The translations under genes were made by a program, and so were the position numbers. Positions 42,006-53,926 of a DNA stretch of 64,000 nucleotides are shown here, piece after piece (position 1 is the first letter of the stretch; each line of letters starts with the position of its first letter). Source of the DNA: Candidatus Woesearchaeota archaeon (lineage in GTDB: Archaea > Nanobdellota > Nanobdellia > Woesearchaeales > ARS49). The DNA lies in contig JASMHM010000001.1 in assembly GCA_030750765.1 (NCBI GenBank), forward strand, positions 96,541 to 160,540, given 5' to 3'. The notes beneath the pieces are model-generated. The model searched no databases and was not told the origin of the DNA. It was given only the letters and a program-made list of their open reading frames with translations.

Positions 42006-42634
42006 TGCTCGGCCTCCTTTCGTTGTTCATACTTGCGTATGGCTTCTTCATGGTCTTCCTTGCTCTCACCGCGGAACACCACTTGCCCTTTGGTTCTGGC
42101 CCTCCACTTGTCTCTTGATTCCTTTGGAGGTAGTGCACCATCAACAAACGTGGTGCCTTCAAAGTCAGGCGGTAGATTGATGACAACGCTTGGCTCGCTC
42201 TCTGGTTTGAAATCAACCTTTTGTGAGAGATACGCTTGCACGTTGACCCTGGAGCCTACACATACTTCGCCTTGGTACTCAAAGGGTCTGATGTCACCTT
42301 TGCGAGTCATGGGCATCCAGAAGCTTGTTCCGTCTTGCTTGCGATACTCTTCCATGGTCAACTGCTCGTGCGTCTCGGTCACTTCTCGTTGACCCGACAT
42401 CCAATACACACTTTCTTGTGAAAAGTGTACATAGGAAGCGTCGGTGTCCTTGGGAGCCCATTCGCCGATCCCATATACGGGAACAGACAGTTCTCCTAGA
42501 GTGCCTGGAGTTATGGGAAAGTCCTCACAGATTTTGTCAATGCCTTCCTGACGAAGTCTGTCTGCAAGCACTTTTTCGACCTTGTAGGGTCGCATCTCTC
42601 CTGTTTTTTTCAGTTCTACTAGTCCTTGCATCAT
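42002..42634 (-). CDS. hypothetical protein
   Basis: A 210-aa soluble protein, second in the operon, coupled at both ends by 4-bp overlaps. It looks beta-rich in the middle (GELSVPVYGIGEWAPKD, SFWMPMTRKGDIRPFEY). The phrase EMRPYKVEK and DIRPFEY echo the RPVEV/RPLEV motifs of the first gene. No family recognised. Confidence 0.7.
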   Translation of the reverse strand: MMQGLVELKKTGEMRPYKVEKVLADRLRQEGIDKICEDFPITPGTLGELSVPVYGIGEWAPKDTDASYVHFSQESVYWMSGQREVTETHEQLTMEEYRKQDGTSFWMPMTRKGDIRPFEYQGEVCVGSRVNVQAYLSQKVDFKPESEPSVVINLPPDFEGTTFVDGALPPKESRDKWRARTKGQVVFRGESKEDHEEAIRKYEQRKEAEQ

Positions 42635-42792
42635 GCGCTCCCATACTGTACGCTAGGTTCTACCATGACCTCAAGCGGGCGATAGTCTCTCACTTCTACC
42701 GGTCTAATGTCCGGTGTGGGTTTGATGACCATTGCGTCGCTCGGATGGTCTATTTGATATTCTCCTTGTGGATTTGGTTCTTGTACGTTCAT
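42631..42792 (-). CDS. small protein heading a three-gene operon
   Basis: A 53-aa protein from the ATG at 42792 (MNVQEPNPQGEYQIDHPSDA) to a TGA at 42631. AGAGGTG lies 7-8 bases before the ATG, a good ribosome-binding site. The end overlaps the 210-aa gene by 4 bp. It has no hydrophobic part and contains two short repeats around RPVEV and RPLEV. The coupling supports it as real; function unknown. Confidence 0.65.
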   Translation of the reverse strand: MNVQEPNPQGEYQIDHPSDAMVIKPTPDIRPVEVRDYRPLEVMVEPSVQYGSA

Positions 42793-42925
42793 TGTTATTC
42801 ACCTCTTTGTGATACTTGTATAACGACAGAGGCCAATTAATATCTATTCTATATTTATTCTATTTAGTTATAGAAATCTATTATTTTCAGCAAGATTTAA
42901 ATAGAAGCTAAGACTAAAACAAGGT

Positions 42926-43834
42926 ATGAAGCGCAAACTTGTCAGACAGGGAAAGAACGCCCTAACACTTACTCTACCCATCTCTTGGACACGAGAAAAG
43001 GGCCTAACAGCAAAAGACGAGGTAGAAGTCACCGAAGCAGACGGAGACCTAGCGATTAGTGCGCAAGCCAAAACCAAGCCCAAAGCGACATCCTTACACT
43101 TGCGATCGGGGAACCAAAAGTATGTGGAAGCACTTTTTAGAAATTTGTACATTAACGGATATGACGAGATAGAACTAACATTCGAAGGCAAAAATGATGA
43201 GCTCAACGTGGCCAAAGCAATAGAATCATTGATAGGGTATGAAATCACCCTTCAAAACGCAAAAGGATGCACGGTCAAGAATCTCTCACCCTCCGAATAC
43301 GCCGAATACGAGAGTTTGTTCAAAAAAATATGGTACGCTACCTTTTCCATGCAAGAGCTAGTCCAGGGTGCCATGAACAAGAAAACAAACAAACACGATA
43401 CCGCAAAGATGGAAGAATTGAGCAAACAAGCCTCCAAATTTTCTTGTTTTTCGAGAAGAGTCATCTTCAAGATGAACATGTATAAGGATGAGGAAGGGCT
43501 AGCCAAACATGTTATTATCAACCTTGTCCATATGATGGCGAGGAATTATGCCACCATTTACGCACATCTAAAGAATCCCGTAAAGTCAACAACACAAGCG
43601 TACGAAAGGGACACGCAAGAGTTCATACGCTCTTTATTCAACGCATACTGTAAAAAAGACATGGCAGGCGTGGAAAATGTTCTCGCACAAAGAAAACCAT
43701 TACTTGAAAAAGGGTTAGCAAATATGAAAAACGATCCGGTAATTATGCATTACCTGTTAGAAATCGTGCGCTTATGCGGCACCGCTGCGGGCAAGGTCGG
43801 TTTTGTAAACGCGCTGCAAGTTCTCAAGAGTTAG
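42926..43834 (+). CDS. PhoU-like phosphate uptake regulator with AbrB domain
   Basis: A 302-aa protein. The N-terminal 45 residues form a SpoVT/AbrB-type DNA-binding fold (RKLVRQGKNALTLTLPISWTREKGL). The rest is helical and PhoU-like, as in archaeal PhoU homologues fused to AbrB. Such proteins regulate phosphate transport, but no pst genes are here. A GATTTAAATA box lies about 30 bp upstream. Its last 63 bp overlap the convergent kinase-fold gene. Confidence 0.85.
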   Translation: MKRKLVRQGKNALTLTLPISWTREKGLTAKDEVEVTEADGDLAISAQAKTKPKATSLHLRSGNQKYVEALFRNLYINGYDEIELTFEGKNDELNVAKAIESLIGYEITLQNAKGCTVKNLSPSEYAEYESLFKKIWYATFSMQELVQGAMNKKTNKHDTAKMEELSKQASKFSCFSRRVIFKMNMYKDEEGLAKHVIINLVHMMARNYATIYAHLKNPVKSTTQAYERDTQEFIRSLFNAYCKKDMAGVENVLAQRKPLLEKGLANMKNDPVIMHYLLEIVRLCGTAAGKVGFVNALQVLKS

Positions 43835-45196
43835 ATCACCAAACCTTTGGTTGCGTAAGGGATTCATAATTCTACTTAGCGCACTTTGCAATCCTGTTTT
43901 CTTGGTGCCTCGCATTCTGCTCACAGCATCCTGTGCCTTGCTCACGTGGTAGAGCTGACGATTGAGTTCGTTAATTTTTCTCTCGTCCAAGGAATATGTT
44001 TTCGTTTCTCCAGGAGCCTGAGAGAGGTCTCGTTGGGCATACCCAACATACTCTAAGTGGCGTTGTAGGCGAGCGCATTGTAAGAGTTCGTTCGCCTGCG
44101 CTAGCTCTTGTTTATCGACGTGGGAATGGAATGTGCCCTTGTTTTTGTGGTTGGTGTATCTTCCTTTGTGGTCTTGGATGAATTCTCGGATTTCTTTCTT
44201 GACATGTTCATCTTTTGTTGATTCTATTTTTCTTTCCAACAAGTATTGATGGAATAAGTCGTCGCGCTCTTCACGTGACAGATAATCTATGAAGCTTGTG
44301 TGTTCGGCATTCAACTTTCCAAACTCTGTCAGGCTGACAAAGTCAAGCAACCCTAAGAGTTTTTTTCCACCGTCGTTGTCCAGCAAGGTAACGTTTCCTT
44401 CATTACAAACAATATTGTTTGGTCCGTGATCAGAATAGTACACTGCGTCTTCTAAGCTTGCACGTACGAGTTCATCGTTCACCGCGCTGTAGGCTTGGAT
44501 GAGCTCATCTGCGGCCTCTTCAAATTGCCCTACCTTTTTTTCTCCCAACAACTCTCCGAGATATCCTAAGGTCTGATCTTTGAACACCGCGCTTATACGC
44601 CGGGTGAAGTAGTCAGCGTCCTCTGCCACAGCATCCAATACATAATGCCCTTCTCGTTCTCCTTGTAGGCCTCGTTGTTGGAGCTTGACTAGTTCTGTAA
44701 CACTCTGTCGCAAGTAATTTGTTATAGTTTGGTTTCGTATGTATTGTTGTTTTGACCGAAGCACTTGACCAAGCGTCTCTCCCTCTACATAGGGCATCAA
44801 GGAAACATGGTGGTTTGTGCCGCCTATGTTGAGGTCGAAAGTACCTAAGGATTTTGCCACAGGTATGTCATAGTCTGCCAAGAACTTCGTTATGTCAGCA
44901 GGATTGGCTCCGAATTTGAGAACGAAAGATTGCTCTCCGAGCGTGATCATGTACACCGGGTTGGAGGCGTACACGCGAACATCTGCGTTTTCGATAGAAG
45001 GCGTATCAACAGACGCGGTGCGAAGACCGTTTTCTTGGAGGCAGTCTTGGACCGTGTCTAGGACATTATTTACGTTGGTTTCGTTTACAACGCTTTCTCC
45101 ATGAGTCAATTGCGTTATGGTTGCTTGGGAAGCGATAAGACTAGCTAGCGCATGAATGCCACCTTCAGAAAGCCTGTTTTCTAGTGTTAAAACCAT
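43772..45196 (-). CDS. APH/protein-kinase-fold protein
   Basis: A 474-aa protein with a kinase-like domain in residues about 85-310. The ATP-lysine is in QSFVLKFGA, the catalytic loop is YSDHGPNNIVCN (a HxDxxxxN-type loop with order changed), and the metal Asp is in VTLLDNDGGKK. This is nearest to aminoglycoside/choline phosphotransferases. The C-terminal 130 residues are helical and charged. The start at 45196 has GAGGGGAC just upstream; ATGs at 45220 and 45250 are too near a TTTATATA box. Substrate unknown. Confidence 0.7.
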   Translation of the reverse strand: MVLTLENRLSEGGIHALASLIASQATITQLTHGESVVNETNVNNVLDTVQDCLQENGLRTASVDTPSIENADVRVYASNPVYMITLGEQSFVLKFGANPADITKFLADYDIPVAKSLGTFDLNIGGTNHHVSLMPYVEGETLGQVLRSKQQYIRNQTITNYLRQSVTELVKLQQRGLQGEREGHYVLDAVAEDADYFTRRISAVFKDQTLGYLGELLGEKKVGQFEEAADELIQAYSAVNDELVRASLEDAVYYSDHGPNNIVCNEGNVTLLDNDGGKKLLGLLDFVSLTEFGKLNAEHTSFIDYLSREERDDLFHQYLLERKIESTKDEHVKKEIREFIQDHKGRYTNHKNKGTFHSHVDKQELAQANELLQCARLQRHLEYVGYAQRDLSQAPGETKTYSLDERKINELNRQLYHVSKAQDAVSRMRGTKKTGLQSALSRIMNPLRNQRFGDLTLENLQRVYKTDLARSGAA

Positions 45197-45320
45197 GTCC
45201 CCTCGTCTATAACGTGTCATTTCTAGTATATAAATCTTTCTCTTTGTCATTACTTAAAAGGGACTATTTATAAAGGGGGGAGGGAGTAACCTATATAACC
45301 CCACTATCCTGCCATCAACC

Positions 45321-46271
45321 ATGCTCATACCCTTACTCAAAGCCAAAATAACCACCAAGCCTTTCATTCTCTCTCACCTCCTCACCCAACGTTGCAATCT
45401 GGACTGCCCTTACTGCTTGTGGAAAGACAACAAAGCGAACGAACTTTCTTTAGAACAGATAAAAACCATCCACACCGATGCTGCAAAGACAGGATTCAAA
45501 GCGGTCTTCCTCTGGGGTGGCGAACCCTTCCTACGAAAAGACCTCCTAGAAATAGTTCAGTATGACAAAAAGTTAGGGTGGAGGGTAACCATCGCAACGA
45601 ACGGATGTTTTGTACGAAAAGACGCACTCCCCTACATTGACGAAATGCTCATAAGCCTAGACGTTGCCTCAAGCAAACAAGACCAAATCGTCAAAGGAAA
45701 GAACGTTTTCAAAAAAGTACAAGAAGCAATCACCCTCACCAAAAAGCACAACCCTGCATGCAAGATACGACTGTGCGCCGTTCTTAGCCAGCACAACAAG
45801 AAAGACTTGCGAGAGCTAGCCAATTTTGCCCAAGCACAAGGTTGCACGCTCGTCCCACAACATATTGACTCCAACCCAAACTACCCAAATGATTGCGATC
45901 TTAGCCAGAAAGAAAGGGACGAGGTTATCGAAGAACTACAAACTCTAAAGAGAGAAGGACTTCCACTAGCAAGCTCATGGGCGTATCTGGACCAATTCAA
46001 AAGCCCAACAAAAACCTTCCAGTGCAGAAGTCAAAGAGTCTACTTCACCGTGTGGCCAGACGGTGCAGTAAGGTCCTGCATGACTAGAGAAAAAATAGCC
46101 AACGCGCTCACCACCCCCATCAAAACCATACTCCGCTCACCAAACTACCAAGCATTCCTTTGCAAAAGTAAAAACTGCGCACGGTGCAGAGATGCAGGAA
46201 CACTAGAAACAACGATGGCCCACAATCTACAATTAGAACCGTTACTGAACACCATCAAAAACTTTGGCTAA
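45321..46271 (+). CDS. radical SAM protein with C-terminal Cys cluster
   Basis: A 316-aa radical SAM enzyme. The cluster motif is CNLDCPYC (Cys25, Cys29, Cys32), followed by LWGGEPFLRKDL for SAM. Near the end, CRSQRVYFTVWPDGAVRSCM and CKSKNCARCRD form a SPASM-like auxiliary cluster region. Such enzymes modify peptides, proteins or small molecules; the neighbours do not indicate which. The gene stands alone after CCTATATAACC (TATA, about 25-30 bp upstream). It is separate from the cluster at 52619. Confidence 0.9.
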   Translation: MLIPLLKAKITTKPFILSHLLTQRCNLDCPYCLWKDNKANELSLEQIKTIHTDAAKTGFKAVFLWGGEPFLRKDLLEIVQYDKKLGWRVTIATNGCFVRKDALPYIDEMLISLDVASSKQDQIVKGKNVFKKVQEAITLTKKHNPACKIRLCAVLSQHNKKDLRELANFAQAQGCTLVPQHIDSNPNYPNDCDLSQKERDEVIEELQTLKREGLPLASSWAYLDQFKSPTKTFQCRSQRVYFTVWPDGAVRSCMTREKIANALTTPIKTILRSPNYQAFLCKSKNCARCRDAGTLETTMAHNLQLEPLLNTIKNFG

Positions 46272-46405
46272 GCCTTCCACGAAGGCAAGTGCAAAAGCGT
46301 GTGGCTAGAACAATACAACGCATTCCAAAAAATGAAATGCATTAAATGGAGCTCAGGATACTGAGTCTACTAGTTCATCACACCTCAATAACGAGGGCAT
46401 CTGCT

Positions 46406-46774
46406 TCACTGCCCAGATTGATGTGCATTCTCAGCCTTAATCGCTTCGGACTCTAACCGGAACTCGAGATCTTGCAAAACAGGCAATGCTTCGTTCGCAG
46501 CCTTTTGCAAACCGGGAGTCATAGGAACGTTGTACACGTCACCCTCACGACCAAATGATTTTTTATGTTGAGTGGTGATCTCCACGTTGCCGTCATTATC
46601 CTGGTCAGACAGCCACATCCTACCATACCGCCTTGTTTGTACTTCCATCTGGCGGTTGTAGTCAGATCTTTCAGGAACTTGTAAAGGCGTTCGCGCGTAG
46701 AAAGGAGCAAAAATGGCTGCGGCAGCAGCAGCTATCGCCAGAATCAACAGATTCCGGATAATCTTATCAGTCAT
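46406..46774 (-). CDS. membrane-anchored hypothetical protein
   Basis: A 122-aa protein with an N-terminal hydrophobic helix (ILAIAAAAAAIFAPFYA), probably a signal anchor, and a soluble part of about 95 residues with a charged C-terminal helix. DQDNDGNVEI could bind calcium. The start at 46774 is preferred to the track's earlier one because a TTTATATG box lies about 20-25 bp upstream. Divergent from the rRNA operon. Confidence 0.65.
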   Translation of the reverse strand: MTDKIIRNLLILAIAAAAAAIFAPFYARTPLQVPERSDYNRQMEVQTRRYGRMWLSDQDNDGNVEITTQHKKSFGREGDVYNVPMTPGLQKAANEALPVLQDLEFRLESEAIKAENAHQSGQ

Positions 46775-46851
46775 GCGATAACAAAAAGAAAAGTACATAT
46801 AAATATTCACTAAACGACCACCTCCTCCGACAGGAGTTGCCCAAGGTAACC

Positions 46852-46880
46852 TTTATAAAGGCTGCCGCCTCTTTATACTT
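46852..46880 (+). promoter_or_regulatory. rRNA operon promoter region
   Basis: Two TATA-like boxes, TTTATAAA (46852-46859) and CTTTATACTT (46871-46880), lie between the divergent protein gene and the 16S leader. The first has a purine-rich AAGGTAACC just upstream that could be its BRE. About 165 bp of leader would precede 16S. Confidence 0.6.
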
Positions 46881-46975
46881 ATTAATCACCACCCGTCGGT
46901 ATGTGAGCCCGACCAAGCTTTTCCTCGGGAAATCTGAGGAACCAAAATGACTGCGTAACTTGACGTTGCGCACGA

Positions 46976-46990
46976 GGAAGAGTGTGAACC
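46976..46990 (+). other. 16S processing stem, left arm
   Basis: GGAAGAGTGTGAACC pairs with GGTACACACTCTTCC at 48522-48536 (14 of 15 positions) and so encloses 16S. In archaea such stems carry the BHB site where the precursor is cut. Confidence 0.75.
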
Positions 46991-47025
46991 AGCAATTCGA
47001 TAAGTAATAGATAGTGACCATACAG

Positions 47026-48490
<1,465 letters not shown>

Positions 48491-48521
48491 TTTTTCATTT
48501 ATTTGAAAAAAAACATCGAGC

Positions 48522-48536
48522 GGTACACACTCTTCC
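48522..48536 (+). other. 16S processing stem, right arm
   Basis: GGTACACACTCTTCC, complementary to 46976-46990 at 14 of 15 positions, follows the 16S 3' end by about 30 nt. Confidence 0.75.
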
Positions 48537-48552
48537 ATTTTTTAATACTCAC

Positions 48553-48652
48553 GGGCTCGTAGCTCAGCGGTAGAGCGCTCGCTTTGCAAGCGAGAGGTCT
48601 CGGGTTCGATATACCAGCGAACTCCGCTGGTACGAAAGTCCCGACGAGTCCA
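48553..48652 (+). tRNA. tRNA-Ala (TGC) with T-loop intron
   Basis: Located in the 16S-23S spacer. The acceptor GGGCTCG pairs with CGAGTCC including the G3-U70 wobble pair that marks tRNA-Ala; discriminator A. The anticodon stem CTCGC/GCGAG encloses TTTGCAA (anticodon TGC). The T-stem TCGGG/CCCGA is split by extra sequence. Removing 48611-48638 gives a normal 72-nt tRNA with T-loop TTCGATT. No intron is present in the anticodon loop. Confidence 0.95.
48611..48638 (+). other. 28-nt tRNA intron with BHB motif, between T-loop positions 59 and 60
   Basis: The precursor folds as T-stem TCGGG/CCCGA, 3-nt bulge AGT, 4-bp helix TTCG/CGAA, 3-nt bulge ATA, then an 8-bp helix TACCAGCG/CGCTGGTA with loop AACTC. 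This is the canonical bulge-helix-bulge cut by archaeal splicing endonuclease. Cutting after the second base of each bulge removes exactly 28 nt and restores T-loop TTCGATT. Confidence 0.9.
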
Positions 48653-48756
48653 ATTATTATCACATATCATACTCATAACATTATGAGACTATCCCTACGA
48701 AAGTTCGGGTAGAAGGTTTGAGTGACATTGTCACATTGACAACCGTACATAGGCAA

Positions 48757-51668
<2,912 letters not shown>

Positions 51669-51680
51669 TGCTTATGTACG

Positions 51681-51690
51681 GCTTTTTTTG
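51681..51690 (+). terminator. T-tract after 23S
   Basis: GGCTTTTTTTG lies about 12 bp after the 23S pairing stem. A T7 run is enough for archaeal RNA polymerase to terminate, so this is a plausible end of the rRNA operon. Confidence 0.5.
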
Positions 51691-51789
51691 TCATTATTAG
51701 CCACTAGACGACAGTCTCCAGACCTTGCCATCATCTTAATAAATATTTCTTCACTGTGTAGTATATGCTTTACACCCTTGCCTGGTGGC

Positions 51790-52329
51790 ATGGACAAGGT
51801 GTTGAAAGAGTACTTTGATACTTACATGAAGAAGGACAAGTTGCCTCCTGAGCTTGCCGAACTGAAAGGATACTCGTTGTTTACGGATGAGGAGCTTTTG
51901 AAAGCGTGGAGGAACAATCGTAAAGGCATAGAGTACGTGGACAAGGCTAGCGGAGCCTTTCTGCATGGTGCGATAGACAACATGCTCACTAAAGGAAAGA
52001 AATTGGTCGTTTTGGACTACAAGACGCGAGGCTACCCGCTCAAGGAAGACACGGCAAGCCATTACCAAGCACAAATGGACGCGTACAACTACCTACTACG
52101 AAAGAACGGGTACGAAACAGAAGACTACGCCTTTTTGTTGTTTTACTATCCCCTAGGCGTGGACAAGGACAACATACAGTTTGCCAAAGAACTCATTAAG
52201 ATGAAGACGGACGTGAAAAATGCAGAAAAACTCTTCAAAGCCGCCATAAAGATCTGCCAACAAGAAAACAGCCCGTCACCAAATCCTGAATGTAAGTTTT
52301 GTGAGTATCGGGCTCACCAAGGACAATAG
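51790..52329 (+). CDS. PD-(D/E)XK (RecB/Cas4-like) nuclease family protein
   Basis: A 179-aa protein. The nuclease core is GAIDNMLTKGKKLVVLDYKTRGYPLKE (Asp, then DYK), followed by the RecB-type HYQAQMDAYNYLL motif and a C-terminal CKFCEYR cysteine pair. This is the RecB-like family common in archaea. Relatives, from memory, have about 40 more N-terminal residues with Cys for an Fe-S cluster; upstream of 51790 only a short in-frame remnant (CFTPLPGG) is seen, so the N-terminus may be shortened. GGTGG precedes the ATG. A TAATAAATAT box lies at about 51738-51747. Confidence 0.8.
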   Translation: MDKVLKEYFDTYMKKDKLPPELAELKGYSLFTDEELLKAWRNNRKGIEYVDKASGAFLHGAIDNMLTKGKKLVVLDYKTRGYPLKEDTASHYQAQMDAYNYLLRKNGYETEDYAFLLFYYPLGVDKDNIQFAKELIKMKTDVKNAEKLFKAAIKICQQENSPSPNPECKFCEYRAHQGQ

Positions 52330-52439
52330 CCTTTATCGCACAGAGCGCTTACGAACATGTACAAGAGCAACGCCACGATAATTGCGCACGCGATTTCTAC
52401 AGCTATCTTATGCACAGAACCCCTAGACATTCCTTTCAT
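52314..52439 (-). CDS. possible 41-aa single-helix membrane protein
   Basis: The frame from ATG 52439 to TGA 52314 encodes 41 residues (MKGMSRGSVHKIAVEIACAI...) with one hydrophobic helix at about 13-32 and a tail containing CDKGYCPW. It overlaps the convergent nuclease gene by 16 bp. There is an AT-rich TATTTAT-like stretch upstream. Coding status is uncertain because of its length. Confidence 0.4.
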   Translation of the reverse strand: MKGMSRGSVHKIAVEIACAIIVALLLYMFVSALCDKGYCPW

Positions 52440-52478
52440 TCTAGAATAAAAGTAAAAGAACTACATAAATCTTCCCTT

Positions 52479-52560
52479 TTACTCACGCAACCCATCCCTC
52501 ACCTTCTCCACGATGTCCTCGCTTAGTTCTGATTGCACAAAGCGCGTTTTGTGAGTATCG
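52479..52560 (-). pseudogene. degenerate copy of HIT-gene 3' end
   Basis: On the minus strand 52530 to 52479 encodes ELSEDIVEKVRDGLRE and stop, against ELSEDIVEKVRERLRD and stop at the end of the intact HIT gene (59424). Over about 53 nt some 44 positions match, many differences being synonymous. Upstream the frame stays open for only about 18 codons (TRFVQS...) with no HIT motif, so this is a remnant, not a gene. Confidence 0.75.
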
Positions 52561-52618
52561 TGGGAGCAAAATCTATGAGCGAACTAAGACTTATAAGGCA
52601 TGTTTCACTTTCCGAGAT

Positions 52619-53926
52619 ATGAGAGTTCCCAAGCAGATGAAAATGGTTCTTGATTATACGTGCCAGCACGAGTGCGAGCACTGCTATAACCCTGGGCGGG
52701 CAGGAAGTGCTGCCCCCACAGTTATCTCTTCACCTTCCACGGTGCGCAGAATCATTGCAGAATGCGGTAGTTACGGCGTAACAAACATGAATTTCACAGG
52801 GGGCGAACCTTTGTTACATCGAGACTTGTTATTTGCAGGACTGCGAGCAAGCCATGAATGGAACATGTACCCATCGGTGAACACTAGCCTTATAGCTCTC
52901 CAAGAAGGAGATATCGATGTCTTCCAAGAAGTTAACATTGTGGGACTGAATGTTTCTATGCCACACCATCGCAAGGAAGAATTTAATCGTATCACTAGAA
53001 GCAATAATTACGATCGCTTTATGGACCGATTGAACCTGTGCAAAAAACGGGATCAAGTAGTGACGGTCAACACGGTCGTGAGCAAAAATACTTGGCAGGA
53101 TACGTACGATGCAGGAAAATTCTTGCATGAAGAATTTGAGCTTTTGAATTTTGGGGCTTCGCCAGTATATCCTACGTGTGCCGAGCACGCAGACCTCATG
53201 TTGGAGTCTGGGCAGATTGAAAAAGTGTATGACATGCTCTTGCAATTGAAGGAAGATTTTGGCATGAATATAGGAACGTTTAGGGCTGTTGTGCCTTGCT
53301 TTTCTTCAACACCCGAAAAATACATAGAATTCACCCGAGGGTGTGGCATGGTTCGTACAGAGCTCACCGTTCTGGCGAATGGCGAGGTCAAAGCTTGCGA
53401 CGCCTTTCCCATGAGGTATGGCAATATGTTGCAAACGCCGCTTGATGAATTACTGGACTCTACCGCTCCTTTTTTGCCGTACGAAAACGGAGAATTGTTC
53501 AAAGCATTTCCCTCCGAGTGCGAGCCGTGTGTTGAGAAATTGCATTGCAGGGGCGGTTGTCGCATCGAAGCGCTCGTGGTCAACGGATCAATTGATGCAC
53601 CCAATCCTTACTTTACCCAACCGTTAACAGAAAGACTATTCACAGAGTATGTTGAGCTGCCTGACCTAGGAGTAGGATTGCTAAACGTAAGTATACCAGA
53701 AAAACAAACAGGACAAACAGATAGCGGCATACCCCTTTACGAGGGTTGTGATAGAGACCTGTTTAGCGAAGAAGAGTTAGCGTTACTGCACCTCCTACAA
53801 TTGGAGAAGCAAAAGAATCACCCCGTGGATGCAAACAAGTTTAGATTAAAACACCGTTTGCGTGACGACTTGCTACGCGCATTCTTATCAAAGCTTTCTG
53901 ATAATGCATTGATAGCCAGACCATGA
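52619..53926 (+). CDS. radical SAM/SPASM enzyme
   Basis: A 435-aa radical SAM protein. The cluster motif is CQHECEHC (Cys15, Cys19, Cys22), then NFTGGEPLLHRD for SAM. The SPASM region near 245-325 has GCGMVRTELTVLANGEVKAC and ECEPCVEKLHCRGGC, the pattern of auxiliary Fe-S clusters in peptide-modifying enzymes such as PqqE. The last 90 residues are an extra helical domain. CTTATAAG lies about 25 bp upstream of the ATG (leaderless). It overlaps the next gene by 4 bp and leads an operon of five. Substrate unknown. Confidence 0.93.
   Translation: MRVPKQMKMVLDYTCQHECEHCYNPGRAGSAAPTVISSPSTVRRIIAECGSYGVTNMNFTGGEPLLHRDLLFAGLRASHEWNMYPSVNTSLIALQEGDIDVFQEVNIVGLNVSMPHHRKEEFNRITRSNNYDRFMDRLNLCKKRDQVVTVNTVVSKNTWQDTYDAGKFLHEEFELLNFGASPVYPTCAEHADLMLESGQIEKVYDMLLQLKEDFGMNIGTFRAVVPCFSSTPEKYIEFTRGCGMVRTELTVLANGEVKACDAFPMRYGNMLQTPLDELLDSTAPFLPYENGELFKAFPSECEPCVEKLHCRGGCRIEALVVNGSIDAPNPYFTQPLTERLFTEYVELPDLGVGLLNVSIPEKQTGQTDSGIPLYEGCDRDLFSEEELALLHLLQLEKQKNHPVDANKFRLKHRLRDDLLRAFLSKLSDNALIARP

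Larger units (their letters stand above)
52296..52560 (+). repeat. 15-bp direct repeat pair, 250 bp apart
   Basis: GTTTTGTGAGTATCG occurs at 52296-52310 (inside the 3' end of the nuclease gene) and again at 52546-52560. The stretch between holds a possible 41-aa membrane protein gene and the HIT-gene remnant. It may be the footprint of an insertion, deletion or duplication. Confidence 0.7.

Noticed and set aside
46300-46360. Possible terminator or attachment site after the radical SAM gene at 45321
   Set aside because: Only a 6-bp hairpin (GCCTTC-CAC-GAAGGC) without a T-run and an ATGCATT repeat are present, too little for a call.
51690-51790. 5S rRNA after 23S
   Set aside because: No 5S-like stems or conserved loops were seen in the short gap before the nuclease gene.
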